Source of the DNA: Chamaecyparis obtusa
Taxonomy: Eukaryota; Streptophyta; Pinopsida; Cupressales; Cupressaceae
Length of the DNA: 64,000 nucleotides
Direction: 5' to 3'
NCBI GenBank assembly: GCA_027943335.1
Contig: BSBK01000522.1
Coordinates: forward strand, 1,052,001 to 1,116,000
The stretch's first letter is position 1. Each line of letters opens with the position of its first letter. The notes beneath the pieces were generated by a model that saw only the letters and a program-made list of their open reading frames with translations, did no database searches and was not told where the DNA came from. Below, one piece after another: positions 46,710-59,400 of this stretch. A program made the translations under genes and the position numbers.

Positions 46710-46832
46710 CTAGAACCTGTCTAAATCAAGGTCATCAGGAACATTGGAACTGAGCAAAGCTTTATCGAGAATGGCTCTATGAGCTAGAGATATTTGAAGC
46801 AACTCAAACATGGAGATTTTCGCATTAGTGTG

Positions 46833-48770
46833 CTAGAGTTGTTGAACAATGCTATAAGATGTAGGCCTTGTATCCTTTGGATTGGAAGATTTGGAAGCAA
46901 CCTTTTGTTTAGAAGTAGATGAAAGATTGAAGGACACCTTAGGGACATTTGATGAATCTGGGATTTGTCCTTTCAGATGCGTTTGAGCTTGTGATCGAGT
47001 AACTGCGTTAGCTAAGGAATGATCTCTATCTTGTCGTACAATTGTGATGACATTGCAACTTTCAGAGAGACATGGTTCAACCATATTGATGACAACATTA
47101 TTTCCAGGGTAGGCATAGTTGGCTTTTGCCCCCATATTAGGCTGAGAAGTTGAAACTTCTTGACCATGTTTCAGAAATGGTTCTATGAATGCTGTATGAT
47201 CATTATTGCTCGTGGGATTGTCAATTGTGATGTCTCCACTATCAATCAGATCTTGAATGGTATGCTTCAAGTGATAGCAACTACTAGTTTTGTGACCTTT
47301 ACTCCGATGGAAATCACATAATTCATTTTCCTTCCACCATATTGGTTTGGGGTCCTGAGCATTCAGTCGGATTGGTGGTAAAGAGATGATGTTATCAGCC
47401 AGTAGATTTTTCATAGCTAATTCTAAAGACTCTCCTAGAGGAGTAAATTTTTGATGTTTATCCCATTTTTTGTATTCTGGCTTCCTTTGAGATGGTGGGG
47501 AAGACTTTTTCTCTGAAGCTTTAATAGCTTGAGTGCCAAGAGTGAGATTGTAGGCTGGTGCCTTTGATGGGGCACAGACAATGTCAACAATGCCATCTGT
47601 GATGATGCCTTTGTTCTTGTCTTTAGAACTGGATCCAGATTCGTACTTGTCTTTTTGAAGTGTGATTTCTCCTTTTTTTACAAGCACTTTTTTGATTTTG
47701 ATAGCATTATCCACCATCTTGTCAAAAGATGTATGATCTTTCATTTGTAAGGGATAATTGATTTCTGGAACAAGGTTATTGATAAAGATTTCAAGTTTCT
47801 CCATTTCGAGAATTGGTCTAGCATATAGAGAGAACTTCTTTCGCCACCTCTTGAGGAAAGTTAGGAATGATTCTCCTGGATATTGCTTGAGATTACAAAT
47901 ATCAATCATGGTGACCGGATGTTGAATATTGTAGGAGTATTTCTGGTAGAACAATTTAATCAATTCCTCAAACGTCTTGATCGTAGGAGGCAATCTTGAA
48001 AACCACTGAATGGATGCTCCTCCCAGAGATCTAGAAAAAAGATGCATCAGATAGGTCAGTTCATGCATGAATTCCATGGATTGTGTACAGAACTCTCTGA
48101 CATGATCTTGAGGATCAGAGTGTCCATCATACTTATCATACTTTGGCATCTCCAGTCTTTTTGGAAATGGTGGCATATACAAGTTTTTGTCAAAAGGAAA
48201 AGGGCATAGAGCTTCCATGGAGAACTCTTTAGGTTCCTTTTCTTTCTCAAGGCTATTAAATTTGACTTGTAAAGCATGTATCTATTTCGTCATAGCTGTG
48301 AGTGGAGTTTCTTCCTCATGCGTAATGATGTCTTCAACATTAAAGTTGGGGGGAAGTTTAGCTCCTTGATGAGCTAATTGTAAAAAGTATGCTTCTCTAT
48401 CTTCTTTCAAGAAATGCTTCATCATTCGTTTGAAGTTATCATCATTTTGATATTGAGAAATTTCTTCAGGTGTGGGTTCCTGATCTACCCCATGTTGAGA
48501 TTGAGCTCTTTGAGAGCCAAAATTTGTCCCTGCTTGAGACATGGTAGGAGTTTGTGGACTCCCTAGATTAGATTGGTGAGGGGTATGTTGAGTACCTCCG
48601 TGAGTTGATGGAGGGGGTATGTAACCAGATTTTAATTGATAGTTGCCAAGACCGTCATCCTCGTAAAGACCAGAATTGATGAGTTGCTCAAGAGTCAGAG
48701 TTTGGGTAGTGGTGATAGATTTCTTGTGAGAGGAAGCTCTAGTCTCCACCATCAACTTTGAGTGAAACAA
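46833..48770 (-). pseudogene. Element C gag
   Basis: One frame from ATG 48770 to TAG 46833-46835, with an internal TAG at 48282-48284. The N-terminal part (48770-48285) is Gln/Thr/Ser-rich. The capsid-like region follows (EMPKYDKYDGHSDPQDHVREF; IQWFSRLPPTIKTFEEL; YPGESFLTFLKRWRKK). Near residue 460 of the full frame is the C-x2-H-x4-H-x4-C knuckle CDFHRSKGHKTSSC. Both stops sit at codons expected to be Gln, and 46833 is followed in frame by KISMFELLQIS, the usual gag-to-protease linker, so it is premature too. Gag forms the particle that packages the RNA. Confidence 0.85.
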
Positions 48771-51700
48771 AAGAATAAGATTCAGATAACTGAAGAATGA
48801 ATTGAATCAAGATGATCAAATGACGCAACCTTGTCAAGGTTTGATTGATTTGAAGATTTGATTAGACGTGGATGAAGGATACTGTGCCCTGGATGTATGG
48901 GTGGGTTCCCAAAAGATAGTGGACAAGATATCACAACACTTAGTCATTTTGATGATTGATTGAAGATTGATAGTTATGACAAGGTTTTGACACAGGATGA
49001 TAAAGACTCAAATCGATTAAACAAAAGGCTGAATTGGATTCAAAAGGCCACTTTAGGAAAATGATTGGATTCTTAATAGCTACTGCTTTGTTCCTGACAC
49101 AGTGATTCATTCGACAGATTCTAAAATTAGGCTGAAAAAGCTAAATATCTGGCAATTCTGACAATTTTTTGACAACTTTCAAAAATTTCCCAAACGACAC
49201 TCTGCAGACTCGTACGACAGTGGGTATGCTATGAAATGATAGTTGCAAAACTCATACAATAATTGCAAGCAAGATTTTGACTCTTAGAATTTTTTGGCAT
49301 CAAAACTCGTACGACACTGAGTTGGTTATCATACGACAGTTGGGTATCAATGAAACGACAATTGAAAATCTCATACGACAGTTGGGTAGCAATGAAACGA
49401 TAGTTGCAAGATTTTGACTTTGAGAATTTGCTGGCATGGAAACTCATACGACACTGGGTACTCAATCATACAATAGATGGGTTGTAATGAAACGACACTT
49501 GATGGAAACTCGTATGACTTTCTGACCTCCTAAGATGACTTTTGACTCCAGAAAAGGATTTTACTTCAGATTTTGCAAATTTTGAGTTTTCAAATTTGAA
49601 TTGTTTGCAAATTTCAATGTCCAGATTTGAGGATTGTAACAGATTTGTCTATTTTCAATAACCAGATAGATAAACAAGTACGCAAAATAGCAAGCAAGTG
49701 ATTTCAAGCATGTCTGAAAATAATGAACAAGGGCAAAAGCAACCTTGCGCATGAACAATCAAGTGACTTATTCATTCTAATCCTCAGAAGTGCTAATTGT
49801 GTATGTTCCAAAAATGTTTTGCAATAATGCACATATACCCTATAAAATGAAAATTTGGCCTCGCTAGGGTTTTTAGTAATGGTTTGACTCTGCAACTTTT
49901 ATGATCCAAAGGGGTGAACTCCAATCCCGGCGCACCAGGGTTTTGACATAGTCTAAGAACTTAATCTTCAGGAGCTGCTAGGGAGATCTGACAACCCAAC
50001 AATGAACCATACCCGTGGAGATTTCTTCCACAAGGACATTTATATAGCGACTGTCACTACCACAGTGAAAATGGCTATTACCATTTGAGGTTCCATCAAC
50101 ACAGTTTACCCTGTAAAGGGATTGTCTGCTATGGTTAACCCTCTCTAAAGGTGACTCACAATAGTATACCACAATGGGACTTGGCTCCAGATCCAAGGTT
50201 TTGATGCCTCTTCACTTTTAACCCAAACAAAGCAAGCAGATTAATCCGACACGCTAAGACAAAGTTTTGCTTCACCAAAGTCTATGATGTCAACTCCACG
50301 TGATCTATAAACCTCTCCGGGGAGAGAATGTATCAATCAATAAGAGAAGGCACACTAACCAATTTTGATTCACCAAAGCTCATGATGTCAACCCCACATG
50401 ATCTATCAACCTCTCCTGGGAGAGAATGTATCGATCAATAAGAGAAGATGCACTAACTGAGTTGAATGTGAAACACACTAAGTATCCTCCCTACCTACAA
50501 AGATTCTGTCATCAAGAAGGATTTCACTAGGAATCCAATCTCTCAAGAATCATGAATAGTGTTCGTAGGGTCTAATTACTATGTGAGCATAGATGTATGT
50601 TTCCAAAAGCAAATCTATCAAAAGTACCCAAAAAAGCAGAAAGAGGAACACTTAACGCTTAAAGCGAAAATGAGATGAGTCCACAAGCTAGAACACTTAA
50701 CACCTCACACAAGCTGAAAATGAGTCCCCAACTTAGAAAATAAGTGAGTTGTAAAAAGCACAAAAAGGTTGCCTGGTGGAATAATTAACGCTTCTCTCCT
50801 GTAGACCCCTCCCCTTTATGGCACTGAGATTGCAACCATGGGGCAGAATGAGGGGCCGGTGGATTTAGCGAGTCTAATAACCCAAGATAACAATCTAGAT
50901 CAATCACAAGTATCTAAGACTACTAAATAAATACCTAAGGTGTCACAACCTAGTATCAATTATGCAAGTGTGTAGAAATAGACAAAAGCATGAAAAGATG
51001 CACACAAGCCAGACACATAAGAGATTTATTTTAAATCCAAATCAAAATGTTATTAGATGAAGGTGAATACCTGGGATCCTCACAATGCGCTTAGTAGATT
51101 TTACCTAATTTTTAGCAATTCTTGTTGAGCTTTTCCATGCAAGCAAGTGACGAACTCTCCAACAAGCAAACAAGCAAACAAGATATGCAAAATATATTCA
51201 ACTTATGAAAACCATAGGGTTAGCTCTAAAAATCAATAATTATCAGCAATAATAACCAGCAATTAACCCAAATGATAACTCATACCATTCATTGAACCAT
51301 GTAAAAAAAATAAGTGCATACCCATCACAAAACTTTATTTTTTTTGCTGCATTTGACCTAGTCAACAAGATCTGATTTTTCCTTTATGATTTTGGCCACA
51401 AAAATAGAAATTCAAAATAGGGACCCCTACTAAAAAATAGAGAGCTTTCCAAAAATGTGAAATTTTTAGAAAAATCTATTCATTTGTGCCCTAGAGACCA
51501 ATTTTATCAAAACAGACCAATTTTTATAAATTGACTATTTGAGCTATTATATTGCATCCAAATTTAAAATAAAAAGAATGGAACCCTTGTATAATTTAAA
51601 GAGATTTCTGAAAATATAAAAATTTCTGAAAAATATGCTGATTTGCGTTAGATATTAATTTTTTCCAGAATTTCAAGAAAAAATTATTAAAAATTCAAAA

Positions 51701-51869
51701 CATCTTAGAAAATTCTAAATTTTTTACTATAGCTTCTTTGATATGTGTCCAACCTGTAAAAAACATTTCAAAGCAAAAATCCAAGCATTTTGAGAGATAA
51801 AATTAAATATTTGAAACTTTAGGGTTTTAGCTCCCCAAAAAAATCAAAACTAGTATGTAAAGGTGGGTT
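48771..51869 (-). other. Element C 5' leader, 3.1 kb
   Basis: A long stretch between primer site and gag with no ORF I can support. Long leaders are usual in Ogre-like Tat elements. It contains loose minisatellite repeats (49195-49515), and a near-duplicate around 50262-50460 (TTCACCAAAG...TGATGTCAAC...CTCTCC...GGGAGAGAATGTATC, twice about 110 bp apart). Confidence 0.65.
49195..49515. repeat. Degenerate minisatellite in element C leader
   Basis: The words CTCRTACGACA, GTTGGGTA and ATGAAACGA recur about four times with irregular spacing of 50-100 bp. Members near 49206, 49310, 49368 and 49440. Confidence 0.7.
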
Positions 51870-51891
51870 GCCCCACGGTGGGTGCCAGAAA
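51870..51891 (-). other. Primer binding site region of element C
   Basis: The minus strand after the LTR end (CACACACA) reads TTTCTGGCACCCACCGTGGG. TGG followed by a GC-rich stretch has the form of a site for the CCA end of a tRNA. I did not match it to a particular tRNA. Confidence 0.6.
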
Positions 51892-53188
51892 TGTGTGTGT
51901 GAATTTTGTACTTGATCTATAGACACAACACTTCAGTAAAACATTAGAGGTTAGCAAAAATCAAAATCGTGCAAAATTGAAATCTAATTTAACCAAGCGA
52001 TTTACTACCTTCTAGTAGGTGCAAGATTGATGTTCTCAGATTGTTATCGAGATCAGTGACCTAGACGACATGTAAATGAAGGATTTGAATGCCAAACTGA
52101 TATGAAATATGAATGCAATTAATCTATTTTTTTAATATTTTCTATGCAATAATAATGAAAAACTGATATGAATCTATGCTAATATGGAAATTGATATGCA
52201 ATGCTAATCTAGAAATGATATGATATGAGAATGAAAATTCTAACAATAATATGAAAGCTATGAATTTGAAATTGATCTCACAAAGCTTCAAATCCTCAAA
52301 TTTATCTTTCAAGCTCCAATTGTGCAAATTCTCCAAATCTGATATGCTATGATTCCTGTAGAGTAAGTTTGCAATTTGCGAGATATGAATTATGAAGAGC
52401 TGAGCCTTGGTTTTATAGAAATCTAGGGCTTTGGAGGTGCATGGAAGAAAGCCATAAATCACTCAAATAACTCAGCTTGATTTTTGAGTTATTTTTAAAT
52501 AAAGATAATTAAGTCACAAAAATCATGCAAAAGCACAGTTCAACTCAAATTAGAAGTTTAGATCAACTTTAAAACTCAAAAAGATGTTGAGTTTCAAAAA
52601 GCTAACAACTTGCATTGATTTTCCAATTTGAGTTTAACTGGTCCTTGAATGTGCACATGGATAATTATGATTTAATAAATAAATAAAGTGATTTATTCTC
52701 AACTTAACTGATTTTTGAAATAAAATAATTAATTTATGGGTTAATTAACTATTTTATCAAACTTTTATTAAAAATTATATTATTAAATAATGACAACTTT
52801 CTTTAATTAATTAAATAAGAATTTAATTAATTATTCATAGGATATTGGATTTATTGTCAAAATTAAATAATACAATTAATAATAGATAGAATTAAATTTA
52901 ATTACACAATTAAGTGGCAAGATATTAAATCTAATTAATTAAATATGAAAATATTCAATTAATCAAACTTAGGATAAATGTGATTTATCGCCAAATAATC
53001 ATTAAATTAAAGATAATTAAGATAATTAGGAATATTGCTAGGAATATTTCCTGATGCAAAATTTAAGATAATCAATTAGGATTCGATGATGTGCAGATGT
53101 GCCTTAGATTAGGACTTCGATGTTGATTTCGTTCAATTTGTAGATGTAGGAGGTTAATGAACTTATAGCCCATTTTTGGGGTATTACA
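51892..53188 (-). mobile_element. Element C 5' LTR (1297 bp)
   Basis: Matches 37643-38997 with about 30 single-base differences by hand count, mostly transitions, and without the 58-bp duplication. One arm of the inverted repeat around the TATA box is altered here (CTAGGG for CCAAGG, near 52423). Ends GGGGTATTACA, then ATCAG. Confidence 0.92.
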
Positions 53189-53193
53189 ATCAG
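53189..53193. repeat. Target-site duplication of element C, right copy
   Basis: ATCAG, equal to 37638-37642. Confidence 0.9.
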
Positions 53194-53965
53194 TGCAACA
53201 AGTTCATCCATTTTTATTTCCTCTGCTTGTATCTGTTCCCATTCCTTAGCATATTCACCAAGCTCTTCTTTTAGGTTCTCACTGCTGGTGCTCATAAGTG
53301 CAGACATTATCCTCTTGTGTGAAATGATTTGAATGAAGATTCAACTTTAGGTACAAAATCTCCCATTTCAACACTTTCAAAGGTAGTTAGCTTTGCAATC
53401 AACATCTCTTTGCTAAAGTTTGGAGTCAAAGGTATAGTCTCTTGAATAGACATAGCCTTAAACTTGTAAGTAGATGTTAATGATCTAAGGATCTTCTCAA
53501 CGAATTCTTCTTCATCATAAGTGCCTCCACAGTTTCTATTTCCAACCACAACTTCTGTAACCATTTGAACATAAGCCCTAATGCTTTCATCATCATTCAT
53601 TTGTAGCTTCTCCATCTTTGTTTTCTAATTCTATAACTTTTCTTGCTTTTATACTTGTCTCCTTCATATAGTGATTCCAATCTTTGCCAAATCTGGTGTG
53701 CCTAATCCAAGTCTTTAACTTCAGTAAATTATCCTTCTTAGAGTGCGCTAATCAATTCTTCCCTTGTGACCATGTTGTATGAGAATACCTTCTTTTCATC
53801 ATCAGTAGCTGATGGCAAGTCATTCTCAGTCTTCATAGTTACCTTGTTCTTTGTAATCAACCAGTAGTTGATGCCCAAACATAGCAAATGAGTTTGCATC
53901 TTGTTCTTCTAGCTGTCAAAGTTTTTAGGATCAAATTTCAAACTATCCTTCCTATAGAAAACCAT
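53194..53965 (-). pseudogene. Element B gag, N-terminal part (UBN2 type)
   Basis: Starts at ATG 53965-53963, 48 bp past the primer site (MVFYRKDSLKFDPKNF). The region NKMQTHLLCLG... and KLQMNDDESIRAYVQMVTEV...LRSLTSTYKFKAM are typical of copia gag (UBN2 family). It is broken by TAG near 53909 where the family has Trp (WKNKM), and by frame changes near 53740 and 53307. After MDELVALI it is cut by element C and continues at 37642. Confidence 0.8.
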
Positions 53966-54012
53966 CTCCAAGATCACCTCAAGTGATTAAGCTTTATCTC
54001 TAAGGACCAGTA

Positions 54013-54024
54013 GCTCTGATACCA
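54013..54024 (-). other. Primer binding site of element B
   Basis: The minus strand reads TGGTATCAGAGC, the initiator-Met type, two bases from the end of the 5' LTR (AACA). Confidence 0.9.
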
Positions 54025-54026
54025 AT

Positions 54027-55307
54027 TGTTAGGAATAACAGTCCATAATACAACTGAGAGGGGGGGGGGGGGGTGAATCAATTGTATGATAGAATATTAA
54101 ACTTAAAAATTTGAATAACAAAAATATCAAATCCAATGAACACAATGAAAAACAACACAATAAAACAATATTTTGGTCTCAGGGAAACCTTGTTAAAGGT
54201 AAAAACCCCGGTGGGAATTAGCACCCACAAATGATGTACTGAGAGTATAGTATCCTTGTTAGAAGATATAGCCATGTTAGGAGCTTATTGAGACATTACA
54301 TTACATAGTCCTTGTTAGAGGAAAAACCCTGTTAGGAGTCAAAAAAGAAGGGTGGGCTCACTACCCAAGCTCACTACCCAGGCTCACTACCCAAAGAAGG
54401 TGAAATCCACCTTCAGAACTCACTATTCATAACACAAGCGTATATGAAGAAATGAAAAATCTTTTGAACTATTTGACAACTATCTTTTCTTGATCAGTTC
54501 CATTGAAGTACACCAATAATCCTTTGCTCTACATCCAATAGAAACAAGCTCACAACTTTCACAATCTCCTTTACATCACATATATTCTCACCATTATCTT
54601 TTCCAAAGAAAAGATCTTACATATATACCTTATTACATTCTACATGAACAGGTCGGCTGATTAGGCTTTCCTAATATATAAACAATTACATAAACCCTTG
54701 CTAAGATACACATGGTATCTAAAACAAGTATACAATAATTACATTACAACAATTAAGAACCAACATCCTTAATTCACATTCCCCAAACAAAATGTATGCT
54801 TCATCTCTGAAGTTGGCTCCCAAATAAGACTTCTCTAGATCACACACCACAACTGACATCATCTTTCTTTTCATACCTTGCGCTGACCATCCAACATTAT
54901 TTAGTACCTTATATTTCATCTCTTAAGCTCACATACACCAAATCCATACCTTATGTAAGATATACCAAAAACACAGAGACTCACTTTGTCAACTTCCACT
55001 ATCACAATCTAGTAATCAGTCTTCACCAAAACATCTGTAACTCATCCAATATGCAACATTACTTGGTGTGATCTTGGATATAAGATCACAACATCTTCCT
55101 GTACTCTCATCTATCTTCACACAACCTGAAACATCCGTACAGTGTCCATACACTACAGTAACCAGCCTGTACTCTTCATAGAAGCATATGTTGACATCAG
55201 TGACAAAAAACTAATGACATCAGTAGTAGCTCCAACATCACTCAACGCAGTGATTAAACATATTAAATGTATCAACCATTTCCCCAATGCATTAGCAATA
55301 TCCAACA
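54027..55307 (-). mobile_element. Element B 5' LTR (1281 bp)
   Basis: Matches 32792-34042 but is clearly more diverged than the two LTRs of C are from each other, so B is older. It has a run of about 16 G (54061-54076) where the other copy has 7, and a threefold GCTCACTACCCA repeat at 54356-54400 that is single in the other copy. Confidence 0.9.
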
Positions 55308-55940
55308 TGTGTGAAACTTGGACACACAACTAATATTTGCAGGAGCAAAAGAGGTAATCTACTGAGTATTCCTAAGTTTAATGGTTATTGTTATAAGTGC
55401 AATAAGTATGGTCACAAAGTATTTGAGTGTGGACCAAGGATTTCTAACAATACAAGGAAGCTAAGGTTTGATGGCTACTATAATAACTACAAAAAATATG
55501 GTCACAAGTCTGAAGAATGCAGGTCACAAAGAAAGAATGAGAAATGGGTCCCTAACTAATAGAACACTACAAACAATTGATAAGGATCAACTATACCATG
55601 GGACTACAATACAATAATTACTTGTACTGCATGTGGGATATTTGATCACATTGCTGAAAATTTCATGTTGATGCATGGAAGGAACAATAGAAGATCATGG
55701 AGAAACTCTAGGATGGATTGTTTTCATTGTCACAAGGTTGGTCACCTAGTCAAAGACTACAAGTACCAAGGAAAAGCCCCAACCGAAGAACAATCGAGTG
55801 AGACTACTCAAGTTAACATTAATGAGATAAGAGATCAGAAGAATAGAACATGGAGAAGGAAGTCTCAAGAAGATGGAACTGAACTTGGAACAAATGATGG
55901 CACCACATCCTCTGGATTGGGTGCACCTATCTTTACCTAA
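55308..55940 (+). pseudogene. Element A gag, 3' part with zinc knuckles
   Basis: Resumes the gag of A after B (KLGHTTNICRSKRGN...). Knuckles in order: the first split by B; CYKCNKYGHKVFEC intact; NYKKYGHKSEEC with the first Cys pair lost; CTACGIFDHIAENF decayed; CFHCHKVGHLVKDY with the last Cys changed to Tyr. The tail ...GLGAPIFT ends in TAA at 55938-55940. Frame changes occur near 55560 and 55665. With the copy at 62214-63594 one can see five CCHC-type units, against one or two in most copia gags. Confidence 0.75.
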
Positions 55941-56432
55941 TTGGTCAAAGGTATGTGTAGGAGTTGATAACTAAAATTCTATCTTAAATTAGTTCCTATA
56001 ATTTGTGCAGAGATCCATATTAGCATGTTAAGATGCACTTGGATATATGATTGAAGTTGACATTTCATATTTTGATTGGTAAGGATATATGTTATTTTGT
56101 TCCATTCACTGAAAGGAAAGTGTATTTGGTATTCGGTGAAAAGGGAGTCGATAAAGAGCATTTAATGCTAAAATTATAACCATTGGAAATCCTAATTGAG
56201 GAAAAACTATAAATAGCCCCTTGTTATTTCATTTTTAACTTACATTTTATAGAGCATTTGAAGCATTGTGTAGATATGCGACTACCAAGATCATCTACGC
56301 GATCATTTGAACTGATCTAAGCATTGTCTAGTGAATTCAAGGTATTTTTGATATTTTCCCAAGCTATGTTAACACAATTGAATTTCTATTTAATCGAAAC
56401 CCTACCAGATAAAATATCATTTCTGAGAATCT
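55941..56432 (+). promoter_or_regulatory. Internal promoter region of element A, with TATA box
   Basis: Between gag and the second ORF stands about 490 bp of non-coding DNA with a good TATA box, CTATAAATAG, at 56208-56217, followed 216 bp later by the ATG of the second ORF. The same block, with the same TATA box at 63861-63870, follows gag in the second unit. It reads like a gene promoter plus 5' leader inside the element. Confidence 0.55.
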
Positions 56433-59400
56433 ATGGCACCCTAAGTACAAAAGCTCATTGTTGTGGACAAGATTGACCTTCTCAATCCAAAGTATAAGCT
56501 ACTACCAGTCTTAGCAGCTAAAGTTGATAAATATGGAGCTCTATCTTCGATCCAACCGAGAGCCATTCTTATTGAAGATGTTTGGGCCTTCATACATTAC
56601 AAGATTGAACAAATTTGTAAACAAGAGATCGATACATCTTACAAAAATCTGTGCATAGATGTGAAGTTTAAAGATGATCACACACATTTGGACACCAAGG
56701 GTTTGGTCCATGCTATGCATGTATTGATAATTTTTGAGAAAGGATGGATGAGGATTGTTCTAAGCCAAGTACATTATCAGCTCACGTGGTTTGATGCACC
56801 TGTGAAGATCATAAAAGATGTATTGCATATAGTCACACGATATTTGATCGGTGATAGATCGAGAGCCTACAAGAAAATAGACAAGAAGAAACTATGTGAG
56901 ATTACTCAAGCTAAATGGGATGGTGATGAAGGGTATTCCCTTTAATACCACAAACACATAACATAAATAGAGAAACAACAACAATTTGCAAGAACAAAAA
57001 ATGGGCTTCTTATTATCTCCACAAATGTGGAATTACGAATTTTAGAATAATAATATGCAAAGCCACATGGGAATTCCCTTTGCAATATTCTGTAGGACAA
57101 AGCCTCGAATCATTACCTAGATCTACCCAGAACTGCTCCGAATTGCCTAAGACAACACTACAGCCTTCCTTATATAGGCAATTTTCCACCGCCTAGGATG
57201 GTTCCAAAATTTTAGCCAATAAGGCCGACCAAACTTATAATTATTTTATTTTATAGTTTATTACATCAGAGTTGGCTCAAAACAACTTTTGAAACCCAAA
57301 CATAAATTTTGAAGGAAATTTATTTTTTGCCATTTCAGGTGGCCCAACTTCCAGAGACCATAAGTCATCACCCGTTGACTCGATTGACTATTATGACCCC
57401 AATTCAGAAAGGGCTCAGGGAGCTCTACAACACCTAAATGAAGCAAGCTTCATTTAGTCGAAGTTTTGACCTCATTTGGGGCCTCTAAAGCCTTCAAAAC
57501 TAAGTTCAAAGTTTCTGTACCCAGCTACCAATACCGAAAATTTTTAATATCTTCAAAACTAGATTTGATCTGGCTATGAAACTTTACTGGCAAGTTGATA
57601 TGACCAAAATGAACCTCCACCTATGAAATTAGAACATTCCGAGATCGCATGACCAACTTACTAAAAATAGCAAGTTTCTATAAATAGCAGCTCTGCACAA
57701 GATAACCCTTATTGAAAAGAAACCATAAATATTTTTGGGTGATGCAAGATTGCTCTTAAACCTAGGATGCTCTTGCATTAGATGGTAGAGGTCTAAAATT
57801 TTCTACTATTGATGATCCTGAGTTGAGATTCGCATGCAACATAATATCTTACAAAATCTTCTAGTCATCTCGGGTAGACATTGTACCTTGTGGAGCTATT
57901 GAAATAGCTTACAAGATTGTGAAGAAGGATATGAAGATAGATCTATGTGAGATATTCTTGAAACAATTGGATGATAACATGAATACAATCAGGAAGGAAA
58001 AAACAAACACACTGAAGTTCATATCACTCCTGGTATGCATATTTTTCTATTTTTAGAAATTCTTTCCAACAATTAGTGAAGTAGTGTGGAAAGCCGATAA
58101 ACCGATAATCTATCAAATCAATGAATTTATTCAAAGTTTAGGAGATAATTTTGACGTGGTGATGAATGATTACTTTACAAATTTTCAAACTAAGATGTAT
58201 AAGAGGTTCATAATTCTACCCCATCTTGTGGAATAATACAAGGATGATTTATGTTTTGAAGTAGATACTGATACATGTATAGTGAGAGTTGTGGAGCCTA
58301 GAACCATGTGGCTACCACCTATGGGATATGAAATGGATATTGATGTCACTTCTATACAAATTAAAGGATTATTGGAGAAGCCTATTGAAAGAAGAGCCAC
58401 TCGATATGGCACTTATGAGGAAGTGAGGAACAAAATCAAACTAGGTATATTGATACCTAAGGCCCTAAGGAAAATAGTAGAATGATTACTACTTTATCAA
58501 AGAATTTGAGAATTTTTGTTGAAGAAGATGAAGTTAGACCATCGGAGGTAAAGGGGAAGAAGAGTAAAATGACCAAAGAAACCACTAGTCCAATCAGTGT
58601 AAGATCATCAAAAAGGTCTTCCTTCGCATCGAGAGAGAAGAACAAACAAGAGATAGAACCACCAAAGCCAAAAACCCGCATAAGAGAGAAGAAGGTTACT
58701 GAAAGGCCTAGGAGAAAATTGAAACTATAGGAAGACAATGAAACCGAATCAGAAGATATTTCACAATTTAAGGTTGTACAAATTTAGGAACCAAAACTAA
58801 AAGATCTTGATGAATCACTCAAGACACTTAAGATATATGGAGGATATTCAAGTTTAAAACAAATAAAGTATGAGAAAAGGACTGATGAAGAAAAACAAAA
58901 AATTGAAGATGATATTGTGTTTACTTTGCATAAGATTAGAACTACACCTGTGGAGATAGTCTCACATTTAGCAGATGAGTTATATAAAAAGATTGATGCT
59001 AGATGGAAATATGCATTAGTATCTGAGAAGAAAATGATAGAAATATCCCTAGCTATTACTGTACATGACCTATCTAAAAGAGGAATCAAGGATAAACTAC
59101 AAAAATGTTCAAAGAGATTCCAAATGAAAAGAAAAACACTAAGTATTATGGTCGGTAAGTTAGAGGAAGTTCAAAATGGGACTAATGAACTATGTAGAAA
59201 AATATTCTTTCCAGAACAAGAAACAAAGATCAATGAAACTCAAGGCAAGTCAAATCCCATAGATTTGACAATTGACAAAGATGAGGTCATTATTGAGGAT
59301 ATTATAGGTAATGACCCTGTTGAGGGTATAGTAGATGATGAAGATATGATGGCAACCGAGGCCAAGGAAATTTAAGAAATGAATATAGATGATTCAACAA

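Larger units (their letters stand above)
37643..53188 (-). mobile_element. Element C: Tat-type Ty3/gypsy element, 15.5 kb
   Basis: A minus-strand element inserted in the gag of B with intact ends and the 5-bp duplication ATCAG. LTRs stand at 37643-38997 and 51892-53188. Reading from right: 5' LTR, primer site, 3.1-kb leader, gag, protease with G-patch, RT, RNase H, archaeal-type RNase H, integrase, 2.4-kb 3' region with a possible antisense ORF, polypurine tract, 3' LTR. A second RNase H between RT/RH and integrase is the hallmark of the Tat lineage (Ogre, Retand). Twelve premature stops and one frameshift disable it. LTRs differ at about 30 places by hand count (2-3%), so it is the youngest element here. 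Confidence 0.93.
32792..55307 (-). mobile_element. Element B: Ty1/copia element inserted in gag of A
   Basis: A minus-strand element bounded by LTRs at 32792-34042 (3') and 54027-55307 (5'), with primer site and polypurine tract in place. Without the inserted C it is about 7.0 kb, normal for copia. The domain order gag, CCHC, protease, integrase, RT, RNase H is copia-type. At the right junction the gag of A resumes directly. At the left junction the terminal TG of the LTR reads TT and no 5-bp duplication can be seen, suggesting a few bases were lost. Confidence 0.9.

Noticed and set aside
49195..49515. Considered as a CRISPR-like array
   Set aside because: Repeat and spacer lengths are irregular, repeats are degenerate and the setting is a plant retrotransposon leader.
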